DNA of 19,858 bases from Pseudoneurospora amorphoporcata (GCA_033297205.1 MU859412.1:1-19858); one strand, 5' to 3'. Counted from the first letter of the stretch, positions 7,561 to 17,374 are shown. The notes: a model not told the origin generated them from the sequence alone. A program made the numbers and translations.

Positions 7561-9795
7561 GGTGGGCAGCAACGACGGAGACGGGACAACGGGGGCAAGG
7601 AAGGAAGCAGCAAGGTGAGGTGTAGCCGTCGGAGGAGAAGTGGAATCGAGACGGTCGCTGGTGGTGCTGGACTTGAGAAGAACATGGAACCGAACCCGAC
7701 CTTCCTTTTGCTCATCAAGGTCCCATTAAGGCCGGCCACACCACGCACATGGAACTGGAAGTCGACGAAGAAAAGGAAGGAGTCGGCGACAAGCGGCGGC
7801 TGATAATTAAGCTAGTAGCGAGTATGTGACAAGAGGTGGTCGACTTGGAGGTTCCGCACTGGCATCGGTGTCAGTACCCGCGACCGCGCCGGCCACTCCA
7901 TGCGCTTTTGGCGGATTCGGATTGAGGGAGGGATTTGTGGTGCGGAGGGGAGTGGATGGGACAGACTGTGCCCGCCGACAGGGAATGAATATTCGATTTG
8001 CAAGCACAACCTAGGTACTCGGTGGTAGCAGTCTTCGTGGCAGGCAAGTCCGTGCCGGGGCCTGAGAGGGCTTACCAGGGGCCGCCAGGGCTCGGTGGGC
8101 ACGCGGCCAGGGCATGTACGCGGGTGGGGGGGAAGACAGCCCGCTAACCCAAGTTACCTCTGGAGGTACCTGGCCTACCTACCCTAGGGGATGTCTTTGG
8201 TACTGTATCCGGAAAGGAGTCCGTGCGCAGGCATTTCCCATCCTCCCACTGGACCCGACTAGGTACAAGCCACGGGGCACAGATGCCCGTCGACTGGGCA
8301 TGCCTTCTGAGGCAAGCTAGCAAGGGCGGTCAGGTACTGCAACTTCCCTTTTTTTTTTTTTTTTTTTTTTTTCCTGTTTTACAGCTCAGGGCATCACTTC
8401 ATCGATTGATCGACTGCAACCCGCGACTTCCCTTCTCCTTTCGCTTCTTTTTGCTCTGCAACCAACAAGACATTGGTGGAACAAGAGAATTGTGTTATCT
8501 TCAAAGCCTGACGGGCCCGGAAACCAGGGACAGAACAGGCCCGGGCTTGATATTGGCTCCTTGTGCTACCACAACTCGGTCCCCTCCTGTTCTTGCCGGT
8601 TCAATCTCGTGCATCAATCAGCCTTCACCGAAATGCAGCATTTGCCCCGACGGCATGGGGGAAAGCACCAATGGACTGATATCCGATTGCTTCCCGACTC
8701 CTCTCCGTTGCCTCCAAAAAGCAGCCCCGTTGACCCCATGTTTGGTCAATTTCATGGTCACAATTGGGATGGTCATCATGGCAGCTTCCATGCCAGGCTT
8801 GGTCATTGCTTACCTGGGTGCTTGCTTGCCGTCAAGTCAATTGTGGGTGATGCAAACGAGCAGCGACTGCCAATCATCAATCACCCCGCATCTCCCATGA
8901 CAAGTCACTTGTCAATCGACAATCGCTCCTGCTTCAAACGTGGTGAGGTGAGCTAGTGTCGTGTAAAAAGATGGAAGGAGGGGGAAGGATGGGACCGGGA
9001 GCCACTCGCTGCTTCTGGCCGACCGTGACCTACCGTGACAAGCGCAGCCGCGAGACCGGCGAAGGAAGCTAGCCCCAGAAGGGTTAGGTCAGCCTGTGCC
9101 AAATTCAAGGAGCAACCGACAAACCGAACGGCGGCGTCCATGCCAGTCACTGCAGCGACAAGCACAGGGCAGTGCGAGCACACAACCGGCCGGCTCATGG
9201 CTTCCATGTCGTCAGCACAGCAAGCATCAGCATACATAGGTAGAGGTAGCTCTCTACCATGGATAGTCCCCAGACTCGGCAACAACGAATAGCGGCAGGG
9301 ACAACGAAGAAACAGTAGGTAGGGACATGGAATGCAACATGGGTACGCCGAGGTCAAAGAGGATGGATACCTTGGTGTTGTCAATGACATGGTAGCCATG
9401 AGTGGCATGGCAATCCTCCGCCCTTTTACCACCTACCAAGAGAACGGTAGGCCCTGGGACGGGCGGTGTGTCTACAGTGTCTACCAACAAGTCCAGTCTC
9501 CGAGGTGTACACTCGGTCCGAGCCAGAACAGACGACGCCGGGATGCAACATGAATGTGCCAAAGTGGGGGGCTGGCCGCGTAGCATTGGGACCAATTCAC
9601 ACGACCTTGATTCACATCCAGTCTAGAATCCCAGGATTCGGGAACTCGGTCAGGAAGATCCACGGGAAACCCACCAAGGACCAACGCCAACTAGGTCCTT
9701 CCTGGTACTTGCATTCAAAGGCTGCCATCGTTGATACCCAATCTGTGTGTATGTTGCTCGGTCTCGAGGACGACGTACCCGACATACGGACGGAG
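7561..9795. other. Long gene-free region between permease 3' end and regulator promoter
   Basis: About 2.2 kb holds no protein I can support. The open frames are low in complexity, lack a good ATG or cross homopolymers. Visible structure includes a 24-base T run (8349-8372), a cluster of GGTCA pentamers (8744-8805), a small hairpin (GTAGAG...CTCTAC, about 9240-9258) and a GGGTTAGG telomere-like word (9081-9088). The last few hundred bases before 9795 probably include the 3' untranslated region of the minus-strand permease. It may be distal promoter of the regulator or hold a non-coding RNA. Sequence alone does not decide. Confidence 0.4.
8349..8372. repeat. Homopolymer run of 24 T
   Basis: There are twenty-four consecutive T residues on the plus strand, bounded by CCC and CC. 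It lies in non-coding sequence. Such runs are common in fungal promoters and disfavour nucleosomes. On the minus strand it reads as poly(A), but no retroposed gene body or target-site duplication was recognised next to it. Confidence 0.9.
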
Positions 9796-12237
9796 CTAGG
9801 CCCACCAGCCACCTACCCTATTTTGACTGTCCCTTTTCCTGCTGCTCTCCTCCACCATTTTCCCACATTCAGCCTCATCCGTCTTCTTGGTCTCCCACCT
9901 CAACACCTCCGTATACGCCCAATACCCCATGATTGCCATTCCAACAAACCCCAGTGTAATCAATAATGGCTTCTTATACCCATCTCCCCTTTTCCCCTGA
10001 CCATGGTCACTGTCAATCCTAAACACCCAGCTCCCAATAACCCCCGCCAGATTACCCCAGCCGTTAATACCCAACACCAGCGCTCTCTTGTTCGGGGAGC
10101 GAGTGTTATTGGATAGCCAAGCAGCGGTTAGAGGCGGGGGTACGTAAGAGCCGAAGAGAAGAATGCACAGGGCCACGTATTTGCCGGACGGAAAAGTGGT
10201 CAGAACAATACCTGCTAACCCGACTGCTGAAATGGCGAGCCCGGCCATGATGTGGTACCCCCGCTCTCGACGGCGGTCGGAGGAAAGGGCAAAGAGGTAG
10301 ACGCCCAATGCGCCGAAGACAAAAGGGGGCACTGACATCTGTTTTGTTTGCCCGTGAGTGTTAGTGGACATGTCTGGTACCATGAAGGTGGTGAGAAACA
10401 TGGAACGAACCAGGTTGGCTTGTAGTGAGGAGTATCCCATATCCTCTACTACCAAAGGCAAGAACACCGAGAATGCGGTGCTGGGAATGCTGGCACAGAT
10501 GTTGCAGACGAGGAGCACCCAGACCTTCCAGTCACGGACGGTTTCAACGATTTCTCGCCATGTTACAAGACGTCCAGATGCTTCTTCTTCAACATCTTGG
10601 GCGGATGGTACATGTACTGCTACCATCCGCTGACTCTCCATGTCATCTCCATCATGGTATCCCCCGTTCACTCTAGATGCCGTCCCTTCACCATTCCCGT
10701 CTGCTGTCCATCCTTTAACTCCCACTCCATCCACGGCCCGACATCTCCTGAATAATGTTCTCTCTTCTACTGTCAAAAACCAAGCACTCTCCGGCCCCTC
10801 GGGCAACCACACCCAGGCAAGCAGTGCAACAAGACATGTCAAACCACCTTCGACGAGGAACAGGAGCTGCCAGCTCTTAAGCGTCGGGTGCTCTATCCGG
10901 AATATGGCATAGGCTAGTCCACTGTCGGTTAGCGAGCTAGCTCCAAGGGTGAGAACAGTTCATACTGTGACTGTGGTGCGTGCATGAATTGCTTGGTTGG
11001 TGGCCGGGAATATGAATTGGAGCCATGGATCAGTCAGGGTCCGCTGGCCGGGACTCGGTGGACTGAGACATCACTTTCTGACTTTCACCACCACTCCATA
11101 TCCGGCGGCACTACTGAAGGGACGATACACATACCTATGGCCCCGGAAAACGCCCCTGCTACGGCGTATTGCCCGTAGAACAGCGCAATGCGCACAGCAA
11201 GGTCAAATGGGGGGTAGAAAGCTGTCAGGTAGGCGACGGCCGTGGGGTAGAAGCCGGCTTCGAAGGCGCCGATGAGAAGGCGGGTGGTTATGAGAGAGCC
11301 TATTATGGTTCGCGAGTATGTTAGCCTTGTGAACTGTGTGCATGGGTAGAGAGGTATGTGTGGAGCAGTGACTGGTCCGGAGGTTGGGCAGGAGAGCAAA
11401 AGATTTTTAACGTGATGCAGTTCGATGAAACTGCCGTGCAGGGAGGGCTACAGTATGAACAGTCATGTAGTTCAACTCACCTCTTCCCTTGATGAAGGCC
11501 TGAGACAGTGTCAATGCTCCCCAGCCGAGCTACGGTTGTACAAAACAGACAAATTACGTATTAGTCAAGCTTTCCTTCATCCAGTTTTAGGGTCCAGTCC
11601 AAAGAAGACTAGAGCCATCAGTTCCACGGATGCATCCGCAACTTTGGCTTCTACCCAAACCCTCACTGCAGCCGGTCCTTCATCGTCGCGGCCTTAAACA
11701 TCACACAGATTGTATCGCATATCAGAAACCTACCATGATTCCGACAATCCACACTCTCCCTCCCCATCTCCTCCCAAACGCGGCCGATACCGGCTGACAA
11801 GCGACAAACATGACCCAAAAAGCCGAGATAGCCAGGTTCAGATCGGCCGGCTCGCAACCGATATCTGCCATGAACCCCTGCGTCTGAGCGTTTCCGACGT
11901 TGCCGCGGTCGAGGCCATTGAAGAGGTAGAGGATGGAGAGGAGGGGGAGAAGGAGGAGGTCTGTTTTGCGGTTGATTCTCTGTCTGAGCCGGAGGAGTGA
12001 GGGCTGGGATTGGGACGGGTGGCTGATGGAGACAAGGGAGGGCGAGCAGGAGTTGGCGGTAGCGATGGAGTGGTACGGTCCATGTGGATGATAATCATGG
12101 TCATGATCAAATGTTTTGGGTAATCGTAATAGGGGATCGGACTCGGTGTCCAGGCCCGGGGAGAAGTCAACAACGGTGGAATCGAGGCTTGAGCGACGGC
12201 TCCGTTCAGATATGGCTGTGGTCGACGACGAGTACAT
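9796..12237 (-). CDS. MFS transporter, anion:cation symporter (Dal5/Tna1-like) family
   Basis: Five exons (12237-11734, 11529-11481, 11299-11135, 10913-10411, 10338-9796) encode 587 residues with consistent phases. The introns are 204, 181, 221 and 72 nt. Branch sites CTAAT, CTAAC, CTAAC and CTAAC are visible. A ~90-residue hydrophilic N-terminus precedes about 12 membrane segments. Family signatures are DRGNVGNA (110-117) after helix 1, RLLIGAFEAGFYP (191-203), LVEGG (259-263), LPEGPESA (276-283), and NKRALVLGINGWGNLAG in the C-terminal half. Members carry carboxylates, nicotinate, allantoate, ureidosuccinate or vitamins with protons at the plasma membrane. The substrate here cannot be told. 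The central loop (about 300-352) is long and Gly/Asp-rich. Exon 2 is only 49 nt. Intron 4 is in frame and without stop, so unspliced RNA stays open. A Zn2Cys6 gene lies 3 kb downstream on the same strand. Confidence 0.9.
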
Positions 12238-12253
12238 GGTTGCTGCTGTTAGG

Positions 12254-12352
12254 CTATGGTGATGATGACAAGGCCAGAGTTGAGGACAGCAATGATAGCG
12301 GTGACACGGAAGAGGAAGGTGCAGTACAGATTGTAGCCATGGGCTCTTCCAT
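12254..12352 (-). promoter_or_regulatory. Upstream ORF of 32 codons before the permease gene
   Basis: ATG at 12352 begins a Ser-rich 32-codon ORF that stops with TAG at 12256-12254, 16 nt before the permease ATG and out of frame with it. A complete uORF this close would force reinitiation or leaky scanning if it is transcribed. The short distance disfavours efficient reinitiation, so low basal translation is the inference. The transcription start site is not known. Confidence 0.4.
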
Positions 12353-12689
12353 AGCTTCTAATCAGGACGGACCGACAAAACCGACCTGACTCCCTCGGTC
12401 ATGGGTTAATTTCTCACTGACCTCGCCTACCTTCCGTCTGGTAACATCATATTGCTGCCTCACGGGCTCCGTTTGGCTCCCGTGCCTCCCCAAACCGCCG
12501 TCATTTCTGATGACATGAGCGAGACGTCGCACAGATGGCGACACCTCCGACACCAGACTTGTCCAATCCGAGGCATCGTCACACCCCAGTTGACCGTGGC
12601 AATGGGCGAGGCGACGGAACGGGCTGTACGGGATGTGAGTGGAAAAGAAACAAGGCAGAAAATGTCATATTGGCAGGGGGGATGGAAAT

Positions 12690-12717
12690 CTGACAGGAGT
12701 GACAGGAGTGACAAGGG
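12690..12717. repeat. Short 9-base tandem repeat
   Basis: The unit TGACAGGAG occurs twice in direct succession and is followed by a degenerate third copy, TGACAAGGG. It is non-coding and probably replication slippage. No function is apparent. Confidence 0.6.
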
Positions 12718-13878
12718 CGGTGGCATCCATGTCTCGCCTGTGGGCTGGGAGTCTGGACTCGGGCCAGAAGGCAACTTGAAGCACAGGAAGGCCTTGGCAA
12801 GGACAATCAAGTTCTTTGCTGCTTCGCTTTTCCTGCACTTTGGTTGCCTCTGGGTTTGCGGAAAAGGTCACAAACGGTGGGGAGCGGACTGGCACCCCGG
12901 CTCACGTGCTGGTAGGCGGTAAGCCACCGTTTTCCAGTCCACTGGACGTAGGCATTGCTCCGCCCATTGTAATGACGCTCCAATGTGGAAACGCACCTGA
13001 CACCAAGACGCACCTAGCCACGTGTAAAACCCGTCCATTGTTCTGTGATCTCCTACACGGACCCCCGTTCGACGGCTGATGGACGGTCGAAGATGACTGG
13101 ACGTCAATGCGAACCGACAAATGGTTTATCCTTTCCTGTCTAGTTGTGCGGTGATTTGACAGGTCGACAAGCTCACAGGACAGACAGCACGGAAAAAGTG
13201 ATTGGGACGATATGATGCAAAATGAACGACACCAAAGCGCACTGGCAGACAACACCCCACGCCCTGTGACCGGTGCGTGCCTCTTTGTTGGCTAGCACAC
13301 CGTGTAGGCGTTGGCCGCGGCCTCTGGGGGACGGTGGCATCGGAAGAAAATACGGTGGCGGCAAATGGGGCTCGTGAATGGGAATTTATGAGGTACCTGG
13401 AGGTTCGAGGGTTGCCAGACTTGGTTTGGATCTCGTACAGTCTTGCGTGGCGGAAGAATGGAAGAAGTAAAAATTGGTGGTATTTGCGATTGGGACGTCT
13501 GGAGAATGGAAAACGTAAGAACGATGACATGGAAGCTGTATTGGCTCCCAATGTCCAACGGAACCCAGATCGTCAGTCCGCATCAAAATGGTGTCGCTGT
13601 TTCGCTGATTGGCAAAATCCCGAAGAGCTCGGAAAGATGGCGATTAGGTACTGAAGAGGCGTGGGGGTAATTGGTGGTGGTGATGGCAAAAGCTGGGTCG
13701 GGTTTCCTTGTCCTCCTTCAATTGCTTCGATCCGATGCGCGGAAATTGAGACGAACGAGATTGGTCAGATCATTCGTTCCCCTTCGGGAGGATCCGAGGA
13801 CGGACAGGAGCGCGGGCAAGTCCATGCTAGCCCCAGGGTCGGGTACCTTAGGGACCTGCGACGGGAAGGACGTCGATG

Positions 13879-13898
13879 TTGATAAGGATTGATAAGGA
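13879..13898 (+). promoter_or_regulatory. Tandem GATA-factor sites, TTGATAAGGA twice
   Basis: The exact 10-base unit TTGATAAGGA is present twice without spacer, so two GATAAG cores sit one helical turn apart on the same face. Paired HGATAR sites are the preferred targets of AreA/NIT2-type nitrogen regulators. The pair lies about 1.15 kb before the glycosyltransferase and 1.64 kb before the permease, so which gene it serves, if any, is open. Confidence 0.45.
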
Positions 13899-14878
13899 CA
13901 AGGCCCGCTTGGTCTGTGGAAATTGTTAGTGTAGAGCCCAGTTTTGCATGTCTTTTATAACAATTGTCCATCCAATGTCGGGTATCGTGCGTTTGTTCGT
14001 CCGCGTAAGACGTGACATCTCCACATGAGGAACGAAGAACAATGGGATGGAGCGCTGTACGGGCGCTGCCTGATGCCGAGCCAAGAGGCCGAAGTGCCGA
14101 TGGAAGACAGTCCATCAGGGAGACTTTGGGCTCTTTTCAAGTTTCAACAAGCGGGTGAAGCCATCGTGGAGCATGCTGTCGCAGAACAATCAATCATGCT
14201 CGGATCAATCATGGATGGATCCTTGTGGGATTGCCGAAATGTGAAGGATCAACCCGCTATTCTCCACTGTTCCTACTATACTTTAACGGGCTAGACCGAT
14301 TGTCCCCATTGCCATTGAAAATCCAGAGCGTCCCCTTTTCTCGTAAAGAAGAAGACTGGAAGGGCAGCACCACAAGCATCGTCAACCGTCGGAAAGTGTT
14401 GTTGGTTGCCAAAGCACTGCGGTCTCGGCTTGCAGGCCCTTTTGGCGGTACAGAGTCTGGGATTGAGACTGTGCAGTGACGGGATTCAGAGCCCAAGTTT
14501 GACAAGTGGACTGAAGGGCAAATTGCATGTTTTGAAAGGGCCAGAGACACCGAGTGACGGGACCATCCAAGGCCAATGCAAACACCCGCATCGTGAAGCA
14601 TCCTGCTCATTGAGAGTTGACGTCGGACGAGACAGTCTCACCCAGCCAGTCAACAGCGCAATCTGAAAGGGACCGGGCCAGTGGATTGGCATCTGTTCAC
14701 TCGCTTTGCCTCCCGCTCTTCCATTCCAGATTTTAAGCAACAGGAATCGCGGGTAACACGGCGCGGCCAAGTCGAAAGCAGTCAGTCACCTCAGCTTTTC
14801 CCCTTTTCTCTTCTCACACCGCGACCTTGTTCCGCTGGACTACTTTTCTCCTTGCGACAGCCCGCTCATTCGCTCTCC

Positions 14879-14899
14879 ATGCCAGTCCTTCCACAGTAA
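14879..14899 (+). promoter_or_regulatory. Six-codon upstream ORF before the glycosyltransferase
   Basis: An ATG at 14879 encodes six residues (MPVLPQ) and then TAA, 142 bases before the main ATG. It follows the pyrimidine-rich stretch expected near transcription start, so it may lie in the leader. The distance would allow reinitiation at the main start. Its presence in the mRNA is not shown. Confidence 0.35.
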
Positions 14900-15041
14900 T
14901 CGGTTCCGACATTCCCTTGGGCGCAAGCGATTGTCCAGTCAAGTGCCGTGGCGCCCTAGCCTAACCCTCACTGCACCTTCTCTTCTTTTTGGACTCGGGG
15001 CTGTAAAGAACCACCCACCGCCTCAGCGCGCCGTCGCTCGC

Positions 15042-16311
15042 ATGTCGGTCCTACCTACCTTCTCACAGCCAGCCCGGCGCCTCCTCATCCTTCTCCCCGT
15101 CGTCTTTGTTGCTCTGACCCTTCTCACCGGCCTCTTCAATGAGTCCGTTCGCTCGACCCTGTGAGTATCCCGTCCTCGATTATAGCCCCGCGCTCAAACA
15201 TCGCTAATCCATTGTTTCCTCTGGCAGGCCAAAGGTAGTAATCACCACCAACCCATCCTCGACCGTCGATAACCCCTTCCACGGCGACTGCGCTGCCAAC
15301 CATACCGATGGCCCGCTCGACAGCCTCTCCTCGATCATCCAGGCACTCTACGCGCCCCTCGTCGTTCCCATCACCACCCCCACATTCACCACCCGCGATG
15401 GCACCGTCAAGCGCCTGCCTCCAGCTTCGGAGCTGATCCATCACAAATCTCTCGGCAAGCGTATCTGCATTCTCGACGTCGACACGCGCCCGCACACCGA
15501 CGACGGCGGCATTTTTTCCTCCTCTTTCCCCACCTGGGACGCCCTCCTCCCCGGTTCTTCCGGGTTCCTCTCTCACTACCTCTACGCCTTGATTCACGGT
15601 TATACCTACAAGTTTGTGCAGGCGCCGACATACGAGGACAGAGCCCCGCACTGGACCAAGGTGATCTTCACCCAGGAGCTGCTGAAGGAATACGACATTG
15701 TGGTTATGCTGGATTACGACGCTGTCTTTCCCAGCCCGGAGCTGCCGCTGGAGTGGATGCTCAACTACTGGAAGATCGACGACAAGGTCATGGTGGCCAT
15801 GGCGCAGGACCCGGATGCCGAGGTCAATCGCGACCTGAGGGGGAACCTAAACATCAACACGGGATTCATCATTGCGCAGGCGTCCGAAAACACGCAGAGG
15901 ATGTTCAAGGACTGGGCCGAATGTCCCAACGAGACAAGGTACAAGGGCTGTGCGAAGTGGAAGGACATCATTTTCCACGAGCAGGCGGGTTTCAGCTCCC
16001 ACGTGAGGTACGACTTCTTGGACGGGCTAACCATCGAGGAGGAACCGGGCAAGAGCATGCTAAGGGTGCTCCCGTGTAATGAGGCGAACGGGATACCCGA
16101 GAAGAAGCACCTGGGATGCTCGGGACAGCTGGTCAGGCATTATTGGGGCAACAAGGAGCAGACCAAGAGGGAGTTTAACGACAACGTCATGAATGCAATG
16201 CTGTCGCGCTTGCTGCAATCGGCCTTTAAGGGAGGCAATGCGGCGAGTGCGGTGGTAGATTATAGGAACAAGACGTTGGTGGGGGATCAGATTCTCGACA
16301 AGCCGCTGTGA
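15042..16311 (+). CDS. Type II membrane glycosyltransferase, GT-A fold with DxD (GMA12/MNN10-like)
   Basis: Exons 15042-15160 and 15228-16311 flank a 67-nt intron (GTGAGT, branch CTAAT, acceptor GGCAG) and encode 400 residues. A short basic cytosolic tail and one hydrophobic segment (about 14-31) give a type II signal anchor, placing the catalytic domain in the Golgi lumen by analogy. The domain shows the GT-A order: CILDVD (120-125) at the first strand, a region that recalls the nucleotide-binding part of the fold, then VVMLDYDAVF (198-207) with D202-Y-D204 as the DxD metal/nucleotide-sugar motif, NTGFIIAQ (250-257), HEQAGF (290-295) and HYWGNK (344-349). This arrangement resembles the fungal galactosyl/mannosyl transferases of the GMA12/MNN10 (GT34-type) group. 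Donor and acceptor sugars are not determinable. Cell-wall or protein glycan synthesis is the expectation. A 6-codon uORF precedes it. Confidence 0.85.
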
Positions 16312-16338
16312 GGCGCACAAAAGGGAAGAAAAAAGGGA

Positions 16339-16344
16339 AATAAA
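16339..16344 (+). terminator. Polyadenylation signal AATAAA of the glycosyltransferase
   Basis: An exact AATAAA lies 28 bases after the stop codon in an A-rich stretch, suitably placed as the cleavage/polyadenylation signal. The short distance suggests a compact 3' UTR, though fungal genes often use several sites. Confidence 0.5.
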
Positions 16345-16999
16345 ATCGTACCTTGTGTGTGGAAAATGGCGTTTGGGAGTACACTGGAGCTGGTGGATTA
16401 TTCTATCCAGCCATGATGAGCCTTGGACATCTTGGTCCTTGGAAAGACGGTCAACAAATGGTTCTGCTATGTCGGTACAATATACAAGTAATGTCTGATG
16501 ACGAAAATACGAAGGTGTGGAAAGGAGCAGATAATATCGCAAGTGGAGGATTAGCAAAAGAACACAGTGGAGACGATCAACCGTATGTCGTCGTGGTAAA
16601 CCCTCCTCATCGAAGACGTGCAGTTTGCGTTGCTTGTAGAGGAGCAGATGCCAGGCGATACATGATGGATGCATATTGCCTGCGAGGTCCACAGCTAGGA
16701 ATGTCATCACAGAAAAAACCATGAAGAAAAATGACGGTTGGATGGTATCGTGACAACATCGCAGCCAGAAACACGTCTCCTGTTCCTCAGTATCTCTCTC
16801 TGGGTATATTCATAACCACTGGCCTCCCGTTACGATGCGTACATCTCTTCCTGCCCGTAGACGTCTTTCCTTCCCCTTCTCTCCACCGCCAGTGGTATCA
16901 ACATCGATTCGTCTCGAACTCTTCGTTGCTCCTCCTGCCGTGGCCAAGTCCTCGGTGCTCCTCCATTGCGGCCTCTTATCGCATCGGATTCGGACTGGG
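16345..16999. other. Convergent 3' spacer between glycosyltransferase and small hydrophilic protein gene
   Basis: About 650 bases lie between two converging genes. The right part should be the 3' untranslated region of the minus-strand small gene. I see no coding region, RNA gene or repeat that I can support. Confidence 0.45.
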
Positions 17000-17374
17000 T
17001 CAACGGTCATTCTTCGCTGGTCTCGAAGCAACAGGCCCAACATCACTCAAGCCGTGCTTCGGTCGTCCGTCCCGGTCTGAGTCGACCCGAGGATCCAAGA
17101 AGTTAGCAATGCGCGAGACATGAGGACCATAAGTTCCCTTGGGAGCATTGAAACCCACCCCGGATGCGATCTTTTGCGACACCTGCGTTGATGTCGCCGC
17201 CTTTGCGTCGGGGACATCGCCGTTTGGAGGAGAGACTTGTGACTGATTTTTCTCGGTCGAGGCTTGGTTATCGGGATAGGGCCCGCGGGTTTGAGGGTCG
17301 TAGTCTGGTACCGTGGCCTGTTGGCGCTCTTTGGGGTTGAGAGCTTCCTTGATGTTTTCAATGATGTCGGACAT
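17000..17374 (-). CDS. Small hydrophilic fungal protein with GPH...DPRVDSDRDG motif
   Basis: A single exon encodes 124 residues. The ATG has an excellent context (CCCACCATG), which decides the start. The protein is hydrophilic, without signal peptide or membrane segment, with many Gln, Asn, Ser, Pro and charged residues, so largely disordered. The only conserved-looking part is residues 80-104, GTYGPHVSRIANFLDP followed by RVDSDRDGR. I recall this motif from small uncharacterised ascomycete proteins. Their function is not established, and similarity to stress-protective hydrophilins is only a resemblance in composition. A CRE palindrome and overlapping GATAAG sites sit about 205-240 bases upstream, which suggests stress- or nutrient-responsive expression. 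The gene is divergent from the lactonase-like gene. Confidence 0.8.
   Translation of the reverse strand: MSDIIENIKEALNPKERQQATVPDYDPQTRGPYPDNQASTEKNQSQVSPPNGDVPDAKAATSTQVSQKIASGVGFNAPKGTYGPHVSRIANFLDPRVDSDRDGRPKHGLSDVGPVASRPAKNDR

Larger units (their letters stand above)
12353..15041. promoter_or_regulatory. Long divergent intergenic region between permease and glycosyltransferase
   Basis: About 2.7 kb separates two outward-facing genes. I found no ORF with a credible start and family motif, and no tRNA or rRNA. It contains a 9-base tandem repeat (about 12690-12717), a GC palindrome GGCCGCGGCC (13313-13322), a GATA doublet (13879-13898), an imperfect inverted repeat AATTGTTA/TAACAATT (13921-13928 and 13958-13965), a CT-rich start region near 14790-14870, a 6-codon upstream ORF (14879-14899) and a CTAACCCT word (14961-14968). 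Most of it is presumably promoter. A non-coding transcript is possible. Confidence 0.45.

Noticed and set aside
8223..8900. 225-codon plus-strand open frame
   Set aside because: It reads through the 24-T run as poly-Phe and lacks an ATG start and recognisable motifs.
8633..8956. Plus-strand open frame of 107 codons from ATG 8633, His-rich
   Set aside because: Composition is odd, there is no family motif, and the frame crosses a repeated GGTCA cluster. It looks like chance in non-coding DNA.
8953..9432. Minus-strand 159-codon frame with a hydrophobic stretch
   Set aside because: The frame opens with GTG, the internal ATGs are in no special context, and there is no signature. Chance hydrophobicity is likely.
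9796..12237. Regulator plus permease as a biosynthetic or catabolic gene cluster
   Set aside because: The two genes are 3 kb apart with no pathway enzyme between them, and the flanking genes are unrelated types. Proximity alone is not enough.
13395..13420. GGTTCGAGGGTTGCC resembling a tRNA T-arm
   Set aside because: No acceptor, D or anticodon arm can be paired around it.
13277..13654. Plus-strand 125-codon frame in the permease-glycosyltransferase gap
   Set aside because: It has no ATG at the start, unusual Trp/Arg composition and no family resemblance.
13921..13965. Inverted repeat AATTGTTA/TAACAATT as a MITE end
   Set aside because: There are only 8 perfect base pairs with a short spacer and no target-site duplication or transposon body.
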